Source of the DNA: DATKHR01 sp035510155
GTDB lineage: Bacteria; Acidobacteriota; Vicinamibacteria; Vicinamibacterales; CAVVIG01
Length of the DNA: 64,000 nt
NCBI GenBank assembly: GCA_035510155.1
Contig: DATKHR010000065.1
Coordinates: 1-64,000 of the forward strand
Direction of reading: 5' to 3'
A program made the translations under genes and the position numbers. Shown here piece by piece: positions 7,906 through 17,438 of this stretch. The notes beneath the pieces were generated by a model that ran no database searches, was not told the origin of the DNA, and worked only from the letters and a program-made list of their open reading frames with translations. How positions within the stretch are numbered: position 1 is the stretch's first letter; the number at the start of each line of letters is the position of its first letter.

Positions 7906-8610
7906 GGCGTCGACCGTGCCGTCGTGTGTCCTGAGGATGCGCGTCGCAAATTCCGCGGCGAAATCGCCGTCGTGCGTGGCCACGACAAGCGTCCGCCTCT
8001 GGTCAATCAGCCCGCGAAGGAGCGTGCCGAGCTCCCCGCGGCGCAGCGGATCCAACGATGCCGTCGGCTCATCCATGAGGAGGATCGGCGGATCCACCGC
8101 CAGAGCGCGGGCGATGGCCACGCGCTGCGCCTCGCCGCCGGAGAGCTCTCGCGGGAGCGCCTGCGCCCGATGCTCCACGCCAAATGCCGTCATGAGCTCG
8201 ATCGCGCGGCGATTGGCGTCAGTACGGGTCACGCCGAGCGCATGGATGGGCGCGAGACAGATGTTCTCGGTCGCCGTCATATGCTCGAACAGGCAGTGGA
8301 ACTGGAACACCATCCCGACCTTGCGACGCAATCGGGCAAGCGTCGCGTTGTCGGCCGTCGGCCCTCCCCGTTGAGCGTGAAGCCGCACGCCGTCGACGTC
8401 GATGTATCCGCCTTGAAACGTTTCCAAACCCGCAACCGCGCGAAGAATCGTGGTTTTGCCCGATCCTGATGGTCCCATCAGAGCCACGAGCTCGCCGCGA
8501 CCGACCTCCAGCGTCACGCTGCTCAGCACGACGCGCGTCCCGCGCCGCAGTTCCAGGTTTTCGATCGCCAGCACCGGGCCCGGAGGGGTTGCGGTCAATT
8601 CGGCTGTCAT
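7897..8610 (-). CDS. Amino-acid-type ABC importer ATP-binding protein
   Basis: A 237-residue GlnQ/HisP-like ATPase. Walker A is GPSGSGKT (residues 46-53), followed by Q-loop VGMVFQ, signature LSGGEAQRVAIARAL and Walker B ILLMDEPTASLD. ATG at 8610 overlaps the stop of the upstream permease gene in an ATGA arrangement and is preferred over ATG 8628. It energises the transporter whose binding protein and permease are fused in the preceding gene. An HMTATENI segment matches polar amino acid importers, but the substrate cannot be told. Confidence 0.92.
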   Translation of the reverse strand: MTAELTATPPGPVLAIENLELRRGTRVVLSSVTLEVGRGELVALMGPSGSGKTTILRAVAGLETFQGGYIDVDGVRLHAQRGGPTADNATLARLRRKVGMVFQFHCLFEHMTATENICLAPIHALGVTRTDANRRAIELMTAFGVEHRAQALPRELSGGEAQRVAIARALAVDPPILLMDEPTASLDPLRRGELGTLLRGLIDQRRTLVVATHDGDFAAEFATRILRTHDGTVDASR

Positions 8611-10148
8611 TCGGCCGGTTTCTGCCATCGAACTTCCAGCCTCCGCGCAACGGCGGCGAGGGGCAGCGACATCGCCAAATACAGGCCCGCGCATAGCAGC
8701 CCCGGAATCACCCAGCTTCCGAGATTCGTGGCGAAGATCTGCGTCTGCTTGGTGAGCTCGAGCACCGTCAACACGGAGACCAGCGACGAATCCTTGAGAA
8801 GTGCGACGAAGTCGTTGGTCATGGGCGCCAGGGCCAGCCGAAACGCCTGGGGTGCGCGAACCAGCATCAACACCTGTCGCTCGGTCAGGCCGAGCGTCCG
8901 CGCCGCCTCCAATTGGCCTGCCGGCACCGCTTCGAGCGCCGACCGGTAGATCTCGCTCTCGTAAGCGGCGTAGTTCAGCGCGAGGCCGAGGAGCGCCGCG
9001 ACGAACGCCGGCAGCCGGATTGCCGACGCGAGACCGTAGTACAGCACGAAGAGCTGCAAAAGAATCGGCGTTCCCCGAATCAGCTCGACATAGCCGGTCA
9101 ACGAGACCCGCGCCATCCGGTTCCCGTATACCCGGCCCGTTGCGATGAGGACGCCGATCCCGACGGCGACGGCCATCGAAAGGCACGACAGCGTGATGGT
9201 CACGATCGAGGCCTGAAGCAGCGACGGCAAATAACGTCTCGCCGCTTCCCATCGCGAGGTTGTCGCGACCGTGATGTCCATCGCGTCGGTATCAGGGACT
9301 TGCGCGCCGGGGATTGACGGGTTCACTCCCACGACCGGCGGCACGGGCTCGCCAGCCAGCACGCGCGCGAAGAGTCTGGGCTGGTCGTCGTTCCAGACGT
9401 TCCATTTCCGGAAGATACGCTCGAGCGTGCCGTCGCGCATGGCGTCGCGAAGGATGCCGTCGATGACGTCGCGCAGCGGGGCGTTGGCGGTCGAGAGCAC
9501 GCCAATGTAGTGTCCCACCGCAATGGATTGCGACTGGACGGTGAAGCCCGGCATCGTGTGATGCCACCGCTCTGCGAGCACGTTGTCGAGCAGCACGCCG
9601 TCCACGCGTCCGACCAGCAGGTCGCTGAACGGATGCACATCGTCATCGTACGAGACCGCGTGGAGGCCTGTGGCGCGCTCCGCGCGGAGCAGGATCTCAT
9701 AGGCGATGGTTCCGCCGAGGGTGCCCACCGTCTTGCCGCGGAAGTCGCCGAGGGTCCTGAACTTCTGCGCGTCGGCGTCTCGAACGCTCAGCACCTCACG
9801 GAACTCGTAGTACGGCAGCGTCGTTGAGGAAGCCGTGCGTCGCGCCACGGTATCCTCGATGCCGCTCAGCGCGATCTCGGCATCGCCGCGCGCGATCGAC
9901 TGATCGAGCGACGTGAACGTCACGTTGACGAACTCGGGCGTGCGCCCCAAGCGCCGGGCAATCAGTTCGGCAATCTCCACGTCCATGCCGACCACCCTGT
10001 CCGGACGGACGGGATCGGCCTGCTCAAACGGCGCGCCGCCTTCGGCATCGCCGGCCCACCGGAAGACGGATTGCGCATCCGCAACGGCGGGAGCGCCCAG
10101 CGACGCACCAAGCAGAGCGACGGTGAATCTGTACGCGACGCTGAACAC
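8607..10148 (-). CDS. Fused solute-binding protein and permease of an amino-acid ABC importer
   Basis: One 513-residue chain holds two proteins that are usually separate. After a signal peptide (residues 1-26) comes an SBP_bac_3-type domain (about 30-265) with VGMDVEIAELIARRLGR, the LDQSIARGDAEIAL ligand-pocket region and a KTVGTLGGTIAYE strand. A linker leads to a HisM/GlnP-type permease (about 305-510) with the cytoplasmic EAA-loop sequence EAARTLGLTERQVLML. Such receptor-translocator fusions are known (GlnPQ of Lactococcus is one) and keep the binding protein membrane-tethered. The ATPase gene follows with a 4-base overlap. Substrate unknown. Confidence 0.92.
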   Translation of the reverse strand: MFSVAYRFTVALLGASLGAPAVADAQSVFRWAGDAEGGAPFEQADPVRPDRVVGMDVEIAELIARRLGRTPEFVNVTFTSLDQSIARGDAEIALSGIEDTVARRTASSTTLPYYEFREVLSVRDADAQKFRTLGDFRGKTVGTLGGTIAYEILLRAERATGLHAVSYDDDVHPFSDLLVGRVDGVLLDNVLAERWHHTMPGFTVQSQSIAVGHYIGVLSTANAPLRDVIDGILRDAMRDGTLERIFRKWNVWNDDQPRLFARVLAGEPVPPVVGVNPSIPGAQVPDTDAMDITVATTSRWEAARRYLPSLLQASIVTITLSCLSMAVAVGIGVLIATGRVYGNRMARVSLTGYVELIRGTPILLQLFVLYYGLASAIRLPAFVAALLGLALNYAAYESEIYRSALEAVPAGQLEAARTLGLTERQVLMLVRAPQAFRLALAPMTNDFVALLKDSSLVSVLTVLELTKQTQIFATNLGSWVIPGLLCAGLYLAMSLPLAAVARRLEVRWQKPAE

Positions 10149-10177
10149 CGAGGTAGATTGTAGCGGGAGGCCTCTTT

Positions 10178-11614
10178 ATGGCGAATGCGGCGTTGCTTCG
10201 GACGGGGCTGCTCACGGCGGCGACGTTGGTGGTCGTGCCCGAGACCTCGCTCCCCGCCCAGGCGCCCAACCCGAACGCGCGCGCCGCTTTCGTCAAGTTC
10301 GACGCGCCGGTGATTGCGCTCGCGCATACGCGGGTCATCGACGGAACCGGCGCCCCCGCTCGCGAGAACCAGGTCATTGTGATCCGCGGAGGCAACATCG
10401 CCGCAGTCGGCAACGCGGCTTCGATTCAGATCCCGGCCGGCGCCGTGACGATCGATCTGGCCGGCCGCTCTGTCATGCCTGGCCTGGTGATGATGCACGA
10501 GCACCTGTACTACACCACGGGGCCGGGCGTGTACGGGCAGCTCGGCCTCAGCTTCTCAAGGCTGTATCTCGCAGGCGGCGTCACCACGATCCGCACGGGC
10601 GGAAATACGAACGGCATCATGGATATCAACCTTGCCCGCCGTATCGCGGCGGGCGAGCTGGCGGGCCCATCAATCGACGCAACCGCGCCTTACTTGAACG
10701 GCCCGAACACATTTCTTCAGATGCACACGGTCAAAACGCCTGACGAGGCGCGCCGGCACGTGGCCTACTGGTTGGGCCAGGGCGCTACCTCGGTCAAGGC
10801 GTACATGCAGATCTCACGCGAGGCGTTGAAGGCAGGTATCGACGAAGCGCATCGGCGCGGCGCGAAAGTCACGGGCCATCTCTGCTCGGTGACCTACGGC
10901 GAGGCAGCCGACCTTGGCATCGATAACCTCGAGCATGGCTTCTTCGCGGCGACGGACTTTGTCGACCAGAAACAACCCGACGTCTGTCCGGGACAGGCGC
11001 AGGGGCAGCAGGCCGTCGCGGCGCTCGATGAGCACGGCGCGCCATTTCAGGCGCTCCTCAAGAAGCTGATCGACCGCGGGGTTGCTCTGACTTCCACTCT
11101 GACGGTTTTCGAGACTCTGACCCGTGCGCGTCCCACGCCGCCGGGCCTCGACGTGCTCGCGCCTCAACTCCGCGACGCGTTCATGCGCGCCTACGACCGC
11201 GCGCAGCAGAACCAGCAATCCGTGTACTCGACGCTCTTCGCGAAAGGTATGGCGCTCGAGCGAGCCTTCGCGAAGGCAGGCGGCGTCCTGCTGGCTGGGA
11301 CCGACCCGACAGGGTCAGGCGGCGTGGTGCCTGGCTTCGCGGACCAGCGTCAGCTCGAGCTGCTGGTCGAAGAGGGTTTTTCACCCGTCGAGGCGATTTC
11401 CATCGCGACGTTGAACGGCGCAAGATACCTTGGCCGCGATGCGCGGATCGGATCGATCGCGGCCGGGAAACAGGCCGATCTCGTGGTCGTGCTCGGCGAT
11501 CCGACGAAGACCATCGGCGACGTGCGGCGCGTCGAGACGGTCTTCAGGGAAGGGGTCGGCTACGACCCGCAGAAACTCGTCGATTCGGTGAAAGGCCAAG
11601 TCGGGATCTGGTAA
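10178..11614 (+). CDS. Secreted amidohydrolase (imidazolonepropionase-like)
   Basis: A 478-residue metal-dependent hydrolase with a signal-like N-terminus (residues 1-29). The metal motif is MPGLVMMHEHL (H107 and H109), a SVKAYM segment holds the bridging lysine, GHL and LEHG supply further histidines, and LLAGTDPTG supplies the catalytic Asp. It ends with the usual IGSIAAGKQADLVVV strand. Exported members of this clade in Acidobacteriota are annotated as amidohydrolase or Xaa-Pro dipeptidase-like, with substrates mostly unknown. ATG 10178 has GGGAGG upstream. It is divergent from the ABC importer and convergent with the NHL gene. Confidence 0.88.
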   Translation: MANAALLRTGLLTAATLVVVPETSLPAQAPNPNARAAFVKFDAPVIALAHTRVIDGTGAPARENQVIVIRGGNIAAVGNAASIQIPAGAVTIDLAGRSVMPGLVMMHEHLYYTTGPGVYGQLGLSFSRLYLAGGVTTIRTGGNTNGIMDINLARRIAAGELAGPSIDATAPYLNGPNTFLQMHTVKTPDEARRHVAYWLGQGATSVKAYMQISREALKAGIDEAHRRGAKVTGHLCSVTYGEAADLGIDNLEHGFFAATDFVDQKQPDVCPGQAQGQQAVAALDEHGAPFQALLKKLIDRGVALTSTLTVFETLTRARPTPPGLDVLAPQLRDAFMRAYDRAQQNQQSVYSTLFAKGMALERAFAKAGGVLLAGTDPTGSGGVVPGFADQRQLELLVEEGFSPVEAISIATLNGARYLGRDARIGSIAAGKQADLVVVLGDPTKTIGDVRRVETVFREGVGYDPQKLVDSVKGQVGIW

Positions 11615-11659
11615 AAACCTGACGTGGCAAATGGCTGACGGCTAAAGCTCGACAGTCCT

Positions 11660-12898
11660 TCAACGAGCGGCCCGAAGCGTCACCTTCTGGACGCGCCAGT
11701 TCGTGAGCTCGCCCACCAAGAGCTCGTTCTCGTTTCGGCAGTCGAGGGAGTTCACCATCCCGAACTCTTTTGGCAGCTTGCCCGCGCGGCCAAACTTGCC
11801 GATGATCCTCCCGTCGAGAGCGATTTTGTAAATCTCACCGTTGTCGAGCGTCTCCGGGTCGTTGGAGTTCGAGCTGTACAGGTATTGCGACGCGCCGGAC
11901 GTGATGCAGAGCGCCGATGGGACGCCGACGTTCTGGATCTGTGATTTCAGGTTCCCGTCGCTGTCGAACACTTGAATGCGCTGATTGCCGGCGTCGGCGA
12001 CGTAGAGGTTGCCCTGCGCGTCGATGACGATCCCCCGGATGCCATTGAACTGGCCGGGGTCGGAGCCGCGAGACCCCCACGACCTGATGAAGTGACCGTC
12101 CTTGTCGAACTTGGCGATGCGGGCGTTGCCGGCCGTACGGCTCGCTCCGTCTGCGACGTAGATATTGCCCGCGCGGTCCCACGTCACGTCCGCCGTGCGA
12201 TTGAAGCTATCGCCGGGGATGCCTGACCCGGGCGGTCCCGGGATCCCAAAGCGGCCGCCACCCGTTTGAGCCGCCGGCGCGCCTGCGCCTGGGTTGGAGG
12301 GACCACGACCCTCGGGTGGAGGTCCGCCAGCGCCCCGGCCGTCGGGCTGAGCGCCGCGGCCTTCGGGTGGGACGCCTCCGCGCCCCTCGGGCGGTGCGCC
12401 GCCGCGTCCGGCGCCACCGGCGGTGGGACGGACGCTAATCGCCTCCGGTTTGCGGCTCAGGACGAGCTGGAGGCGGCCGTCGGGATCGAACTTCATGACG
12501 TTGCTGGAGCCTTGATCGACCAGCCACAGGTTGTCCTGCGGATCCACGCGGGCGGCCTGCGCGAAATTGAATCCGTACACGCCCTGGCCGATCTCGCGCA
12601 CGAACCTGCCGCTCTGATCGAACTCGAACAGCCGCGAGCCGCCCTTATAGAAGGTGCGAGACGAGCCGACTGTTGCGCCGGGTGCGCCCGTTCGCGTGTA
12701 GACGAAGATGTGTCCCTTGGAGTTGCTCGCCACGCCGGCGACTTCGCCCAGGTACATGTTGTCCGGCAGCTTCAGAAGATCGACGGTCGCGTCAAACGGG
12801 ATATCGGGAACCGACTGGGCGACGAGCGACGCGCCGTACGCGAGCGCGGCGGACGCAACGAGTCCGTTCAGCGTGCGGGATGCGAGCGGAAGCTTCAT
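11660..12898 (-). CDS. Secreted NHL-repeat beta-propeller protein with a Pro/Gly/Arg-rich insert
   Basis: A 412-residue exported protein (signal peptide about 1-27) with NHL repeats such as GHIFVYTRTG, RLFEFDQSGRFVREIGQG, NLWLVDQGSSNVMKFDPDGR and NLYVADAGNQRIQVFDSDG. Such propellers bind ligands or act as peptidyl-glycine lyase-like folds; no catalytic role is assigned. Around residues 158-215 the propeller is interrupted by a low-complexity stretch of repeated PPEGRG/PDGRG units, probably a flexible surface loop. TAGGAG lies 8 bases before ATG 12898. The next gene upstream on this strand encodes a close paralogue without the insert, so the pair probably arose by duplication. Confidence 0.88.
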   Translation of the reverse strand: MKLPLASRTLNGLVASAALAYGASLVAQSVPDIPFDATVDLLKLPDNMYLGEVAGVASNSKGHIFVYTRTGAPGATVGSSRTFYKGGSRLFEFDQSGRFVREIGQGVYGFNFAQAARVDPQDNLWLVDQGSSNVMKFDPDGRLQLVLSRKPEAISVRPTAGGAGRGGAPPEGRGGVPPEGRGAQPDGRGAGGPPPEGRGPSNPGAGAPAAQTGGGRFGIPGPPGSGIPGDSFNRTADVTWDRAGNIYVADGASRTAGNARIAKFDKDGHFIRSWGSRGSDPGQFNGIRGIVIDAQGNLYVADAGNQRIQVFDSDGNLKSQIQNVGVPSALCITSGASQYLYSSNSNDPETLDNGEIYKIALDGRIIGKFGRAGKLPKEFGMVNSLDCRNENELLVGELTNWRVQKVTLRAAR

Positions 12899-12919
12899 GA
12901 TCGGGCTCCTACCGAGCCT

Positions 12920-13999
12920 TCAGTGCTCGGGGGCGACAGGGGCCCGGGATCGGGACCCGTCCGATGGCTTGGCCGTCTGCGGGCGCAGGAGGATCTTCTG
13001 CACGCGCCAAGCCGTGATCTCGGACACGAACAGCTCGTTGGGGTTGCGGCAGTCGATTTCATGGACCGTGCTGAATTCCTTCAGCGCTTTGCCGGCCTTG
13101 CCGAACCGCCCGACGATCGTGCCGTCAAGCTCCATCTTGTAGATTTCGCCCGTTTGTGCCGCGGCACGGGAATCGCCGTTGTCGGGCACGGAATTCGAGA
13201 CAAAGAGGTACTGATGCGGCGGGGGCGAGATGCACACCGCCCACGGGTTCCCCACCTGATCGTAGATGGCCTTCGCGTTCAGGTCGTTGTCCCAGACCTG
13301 TACGCGCGCGTTGCTACGGTCGCCGATGTACACGTTGCCCTGCGCGTCCATGGCCATTGTGTGCGGCAGGCGCAGCTGTCCGGGTCCCGTGCCCTGCGTG
13401 CCCGCCGACTTGATGAACCGGCCGTTCTTGTCGTACTTGACCACGCGGTTGTCGCCGTAGCCATCCGTCACGAAGATGTTGCCCTGCGCGTCCCAGCCGA
13501 CATCTGTCGGACGGTTGAATGAGTAGGGTCTGTTCGAATTGGGCGCCGAGCCCTGCCCCGTGAAGTTCGTCAGCTCCTCCACGGCCTCCGGCCGCCGGCC
13601 CAGCGTCATGGCGACGCGCCCCGCGGGGTTGAACTTGATGACCATGTTTGACCCTTCGTCGACGACCCACACGTTATCGTCCTTGTCGACGCGGACGGCG
13701 TGCGCGAAGACCAGACCATAAAGGCCCTGGCCGACCTCGCGCACGAAGTTCCCGTTCTGATCGAACTCGAACAAACGTGTCTCACCTGAGCGCGTGTAGA
13801 CGAAGACATGTCCCTTGGAGTTCGTCGCAACGCCGATGCCTTCGCCGAAGTAGATGTTCGCCGGCGTCTTGAAGAAGTTGGCGACCGAATCGTAGGGAAT
13901 CTCGGGAACGTTCTGCGCTTTGGCCTTGCTCTGCGCGAATGACGGCGCCGATAGGCAGAGAAGCACGAATGCGATGAGGACCGGCCGACACCCGTTCAT
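12920..13999 (-). CDS. Secreted NHL-repeat beta-propeller protein
   Basis: A 359-residue exported protein with signal peptide MNGCRPVLIAFVLLC and repeated NHL blades (GHVFVYTRSG, NVWVVDEGSNMVIKFNPAGR, NIFVTDGYGDNRVVKYDKNGR, NVYIGDRSNARVQVWD). It aligns along its whole length with the downstream gene product but lacks the Pro/Gly/Arg-rich insert. Both end with a blade of the type EI(D)CRN.NEL.V.E.T.WRVQK. CGGAGG precedes ATG 13999. The two genes are 21 bases apart on the same strand and are probably co-transcribed. The ligand is unknown. Confidence 0.87.
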   Translation of the reverse strand: MNGCRPVLIAFVLLCLSAPSFAQSKAKAQNVPEIPYDSVANFFKTPANIYFGEGIGVATNSKGHVFVYTRSGETRLFEFDQNGNFVREVGQGLYGLVFAHAVRVDKDDNVWVVDEGSNMVIKFNPAGRVAMTLGRRPEAVEELTNFTGQGSAPNSNRPYSFNRPTDVGWDAQGNIFVTDGYGDNRVVKYDKNGRFIKSAGTQGTGPGQLRLPHTMAMDAQGNVYIGDRSNARVQVWDNDLNAKAIYDQVGNPWAVCISPPPHQYLFVSNSVPDNGDSRAAAQTGEIYKMELDGTIVGRFGKAGKALKEFSTVHEIDCRNPNELFVSEITAWRVQKILLRPQTAKPSDGSRSRAPVAPEH

Positions 14000-14027
14000 A
14001 GGACCTCCGCTTGCTGGCGCGAATCTA

Positions 14028-15110
14028 TCACGGCTCCTTGGGAAAGATCACCGGCAACACCGCGTCAGTCGTGTAAACGCAGCGGTCGTTGTGGCCGCAC
14101 TCGGGCACAATTTGAATCGCATGCCTGGCGCCGAGCTGCTCATTGACGTACTTGACGAAAGCCTCGCCGCGCGCGCGGCGTGTCGCGCCCTGTGCCATGG
14201 CCGGGCACGATGAGTCGAAGCCGCCGAGCGGGAGCGTGTCCACCTGGCCAAGGAGGTAGGTCGTCGGTCGCGAGACGAGCTGCTTCTTCAACTGGTCGTC
14301 GGAAATCTTCGCGGTATAGCCGCCGGTGCGGTCCACGAACCCGGCCGGCCACCTGTCGTAGTTGGGGCACGCGCTCGCATCGAACGGTCCATACGAGAAG
14401 TCCGTGTGCGGCTTCTCGGTATTCCATGCCGTGGTGGCGCGGTCCGGCGCGGCGTCGCCGGTGGCCAGCGGACGGGTGGCGCTCGGCCACGCATAGCTCG
14501 ACGGGTTGGCGACGACGTAACTCACGGGCGTGCCAACCGTGTCGTGGACGCGGTTCGTCATCTGATAGCGCGCCACGAACTGCCCGCCCGCCGAGTGGCC
14601 GGCGACGACAATGGCCTTGAGGTTGGGGAAGGATTGCTTGTTCGCGAGCCTGCGCAGAATCTCGTCGACGAAGTCGAAGGACGAGAGTGCGGGGTGGCTC
14701 ACGGCCGCGCCGCCCGAGCGCCAGCTATCGCCCGTGCAGCTCCAGCTGACCTCGTTCAGAGCGAGCGCGTCCTTGCAACTGCCGGCGTTCGACGCGATTC
14801 GTGGTGCAATGACCACCGTGTCCTGGAGCGCGCCCGCCAGAAACGCGGCCGTGGCGGCCGTGGTGAAGTAGTGGTCGGCGTTCCGGTTGGTGCCGTGAAC
14901 CATTACCAGCGCGCGGCGGATGTTCGCGTTCGTCCCGGCGAGTGGGTAGGTGCGGTAGATCAGCGAACGCGCAGGTCCGCCGCCGAGCGTCACCCACTCA
15001 GTGCAGGCGGATACGGCGGTCACGCATGGCGGCTCGGGCGTCGCCGCCGAGCCGCGTGAGTTGGTCGAAGCGATGACAAGGGCGGTAAAGGCGACCAGAA
15101 CGATTCGCAT
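14028..15110 (-). CDS. Secreted alpha/beta hydrolase
   Basis: A 360-residue protein with a signal peptide (about 1-22). The alpha/beta-hydrolase fold shows in an oxyanion-type segment ALVMVHGTNRN and the nucleophile elbow VVAGHSAGGQF (GHSAGG). A histidine near the C-terminus (VPECGHNDRC) could complete the triad. Several Cys pairs (CVTAVSAC, GSCKDA, SWSCTG, CPNYD, SSCPAM) suggest disulfides after export. No closer family is recognised, so the substrate (ester, polyester or peptide) is open. It is upstream of the NHL pair on the same strand, separated by 28 bases. Confidence 0.82.
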   Translation of the reverse strand: MRIVLVAFTALVIASTNSRGSAATPEPPCVTAVSACTEWVTLGGGPARSLIYRTYPLAGTNANIRRALVMVHGTNRNADHYFTTAATAAFLAGALQDTVVIAPRIASNAGSCKDALALNEVSWSCTGDSWRSGGAAVSHPALSSFDFVDEILRRLANKQSFPNLKAIVVAGHSAGGQFVARYQMTNRVHDTVGTPVSYVVANPSSYAWPSATRPLATGDAAPDRATTAWNTEKPHTDFSYGPFDASACPNYDRWPAGFVDRTGGYTAKISDDQLKKQLVSRPTTYLLGQVDTLPLGGFDSSCPAMAQGATRRARGEAFVKYVNEQLGARHAIQIVPECGHNDRCVYTTDAVLPVIFPKEP

Positions 15111-15153
15111 GGAGCGCGATCCTATCGCACTGTTGGGCCCCCTTTTGCCCCAA

Positions 15154-15173
15154 CGTGGCAGAGAGCTGCCACG
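15154..15173 (-). terminator. Perfect hairpin between PQQ dehydrogenase and hydrolase genes
   Basis: CGTGGCAG pairs exactly with CTGCCACG around a four-base loop. A second, weaker inverted repeat (GTTGGG/CCCAAC) lies just beyond it in the direction of minus-strand transcription. There is no T-run. It probably separates the dehydrogenase transcript from the hydrolase gene that follows. Confidence 0.5.
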
Positions 15174-15227
15174 GACTGCGCACGCGACGGCCCTGCTGAG
15201 CCCCCCCGAGGCAGGCGCCTCACCGCA

Positions 15228-17213
15228 TCAAGGAAGACCAAGGGCGACAAACTCGGCGCTGCGAGGTTCGGTGCTGCCGACCGCGACGAGCACGTATTGT
15301 CTGCCCTCGTACATGTATGTCATCGGGGCGCCCGTCGTCCCGGCGGGCAGTTCGGTCTCCCACAGCATGCCGCCCGTTGCTTTGTCGTACGCGCGAAATT
15401 TCCTGCCGCCGGCGCCTGGAACGAGAGACGGCGGCATCTCTGGCCGAAGCCGCGAGCCGAGCGTCGCCATGATAGGGTCGCCCTCCCCGACAAAGAGCAG
15501 TGTCTTCGTTACGAGGGGGGAGCTGCGGCCAGGATTGCCCAGCCATGGAAGATTCAGCGACTTCAGCAGCGGATGGTTTCTGGGCCCCTCGCCGTTCGGC
15601 ACCATCCACACCTGATCGCCCTTGTTGAGATCGATGGCGGTGATGCGACCGTACGGGGGCTTCAACAGCGGCAGCCCCTCCGGCCCCGGTGTCCAGGCGC
15701 GCGTGCCCGACACGTATTTCAAGTTCGAGATCCTGGGGTCGCCCTTGACAATATCTGCCGTGAACGGGCCGGTGATCGACTGGACGTACAAGATGCCGGT
15801 TTCGGGATCGAATGCCCCGCTCTGCCAATCTGCGCCCCCCACGGAGCCCGGTAACTGGATCGTGCCCCGGATGCCGTCGGGACCGTCGCCTCGCACGGTG
15901 GGCGGTGTGAAGACGGGACCGATTCGATAATATTTGAGGAGCTTGACCGCTTGCGCGCGCAATTCTGGCGTGAAATCGATGAGATCGTCGATGGTGACGC
16001 CTTGGCGATCGAAAGGCGGCGGCTTGGTGGGGAACGGCTGGGTCTGTGCAGTGCGCTCACCCGGCGTTTCCGAACGCGGAACGGGCCGCTCCTCGATTGG
16101 CCAGACAGGCTTTCCGGTCGTGCGATCAAACACGAACGCGAACGCCTGTTTCGTGAGCTGCACGACCGCTTGAATCGGCCTCCCCTCGACGGTGATGTTG
16201 GCGAGGATCGGAGCCGCCGGCAGGTCGTAATCCCACAAATCGTGGTGGACAATTTGATAGTGCCACACTCGTTCGCCCGTGAGACAGCTGACGCAGACGA
16301 GCGTGTTTGCAAAAACGTTGTCGCCGAGCCGATGCCCGCCGTACATGTCGTTGGTCGGAGCCGTCATCGGCAAATACGCAAGTCCCTGCTCTTCGTCGGA
16401 GCTGACAACCGACCAGAGATTTGCCTCGCCGCTGTACGACCATGAATCCTTCTCCCACGTCTCGTTGCCTACTTCGCCCGGCTGCGGAATCGGATTGAAC
16501 GTCCACCGCGGCTTGCCGGTGCGCACATCGAATGCCTGCACGACTCCCGGCGCGGCCTCCATGCGCATTGGCCGATCCGTCATCGATCCCCCGAGTCCGA
16601 CGCCGACGATGACGACATCGCGACACACGTGGGCCGCGCCGGTCCATGCATATTGAGTCGCGCGGGGCCCCAGACCGGGTCGCAAGTTGACGCGTCCCAT
16701 GTCACCAAAGGCTGTGACGGGCTGTCCCGTGCGCGAGTCCAGCGCGATCAAGTACTCCCCGCGGACAAGGAAGAGACGTTGCTCAGTCCCGTCGGTCCAG
16801 TAGGTCACGCTGCGCGTACTGTCCCCGCGAAGCCCCTGCGCCTGCTCGTCGGGAAACGGTTCCTGAACCCACAGCGTCTTGCCCGTACCCGGATGGAACG
16901 CCTCGACCAGCCCGATACCGTTTGGGCTGTATAGAACACCGCCGACCATCAGAGGCGTAGCGCGGAAATTGTTGGAATAGGAGAAGTCGGGGGCTCTCGA
17001 GCTGAGACCGGAGTCGACCGCCGGGCGCCGCCACACCACGCGAAGCCGCGAGACGTTGTCCTTGTTGATTTGATCGAGCGGCGCGTACTTCGTGGCTCCA
17101 GAATCTCCGTTATATCGAGCCCATTCGCCTCCACGCGCGCCCTGTTGCGCAACTGCGACCGCAGTCCCCAGAACGATGGCAGCGCCGACCAGAGTCCATC
17201 GAGGAATCGTCAT
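15228..17213 (-). CDS. PQQ-dependent dehydrogenase (glucose dehydrogenase-like quinoprotein)
   Basis: An exported 661-residue eight-bladed propeller quinoprotein. After the signal peptide (about 1-22) come the typical opening WARYNGDSGATKYAPLDQI, the blade motif GTGKTLWVQEPF, the strongly conserved HHDLWDYDLPAAP stretch, and IEERPVPRSETPGE. These match the PQQ glucose/sugar-alcohol dehydrogenase branch rather than methanol dehydrogenase. It would oxidise a sugar or alcohol in the periplasm. ATG 17213 is chosen because it starts the signal peptide and has GGGAGG upstream. The divergently encoded cytochrome c is a plausible electron acceptor. Substrate not determined. Confidence 0.92.
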   Translation of the reverse strand: MTIPRWTLVGAAIVLGTAVAVAQQGARGGEWARYNGDSGATKYAPLDQINKDNVSRLRVVWRRPAVDSGLSSRAPDFSYSNNFRATPLMVGGVLYSPNGIGLVEAFHPGTGKTLWVQEPFPDEQAQGLRGDSTRSVTYWTDGTEQRLFLVRGEYLIALDSRTGQPVTAFGDMGRVNLRPGLGPRATQYAWTGAAHVCRDVVIVGVGLGGSMTDRPMRMEAAPGVVQAFDVRTGKPRWTFNPIPQPGEVGNETWEKDSWSYSGEANLWSVVSSDEEQGLAYLPMTAPTNDMYGGHRLGDNVFANTLVCVSCLTGERVWHYQIVHHDLWDYDLPAAPILANITVEGRPIQAVVQLTKQAFAFVFDRTTGKPVWPIEERPVPRSETPGERTAQTQPFPTKPPPFDRQGVTIDDLIDFTPELRAQAVKLLKYYRIGPVFTPPTVRGDGPDGIRGTIQLPGSVGGADWQSGAFDPETGILYVQSITGPFTADIVKGDPRISNLKYVSGTRAWTPGPEGLPLLKPPYGRITAIDLNKGDQVWMVPNGEGPRNHPLLKSLNLPWLGNPGRSSPLVTKTLLFVGEGDPIMATLGSRLRPEMPPSLVPGAGGRKFRAYDKATGGMLWETELPAGTTGAPMTYMYEGRQYVLVAVGSTEPRSAEFVALGLP

Positions 17214-17438
17214 GAAAGCCTCCCGGCTTTGACTATTGCCCCCAATAGCGCGCCCATTGTAGGCCTCTGGCGGCGCAGGAAGTCGCCTCTGGTGCTGACA
17301 ATTCTTGAATCGCGAGGCTCGCACCATGCGGCATGACGCTCGAACGAGTGAAAGGACTTGACAGCGAAGTTCCGCGTGGGATGATCCGCTGAGTTTTGGT
17401 GGAAGATCTCGGGGATTCTCACAAGGGGGAAGCAGGCC

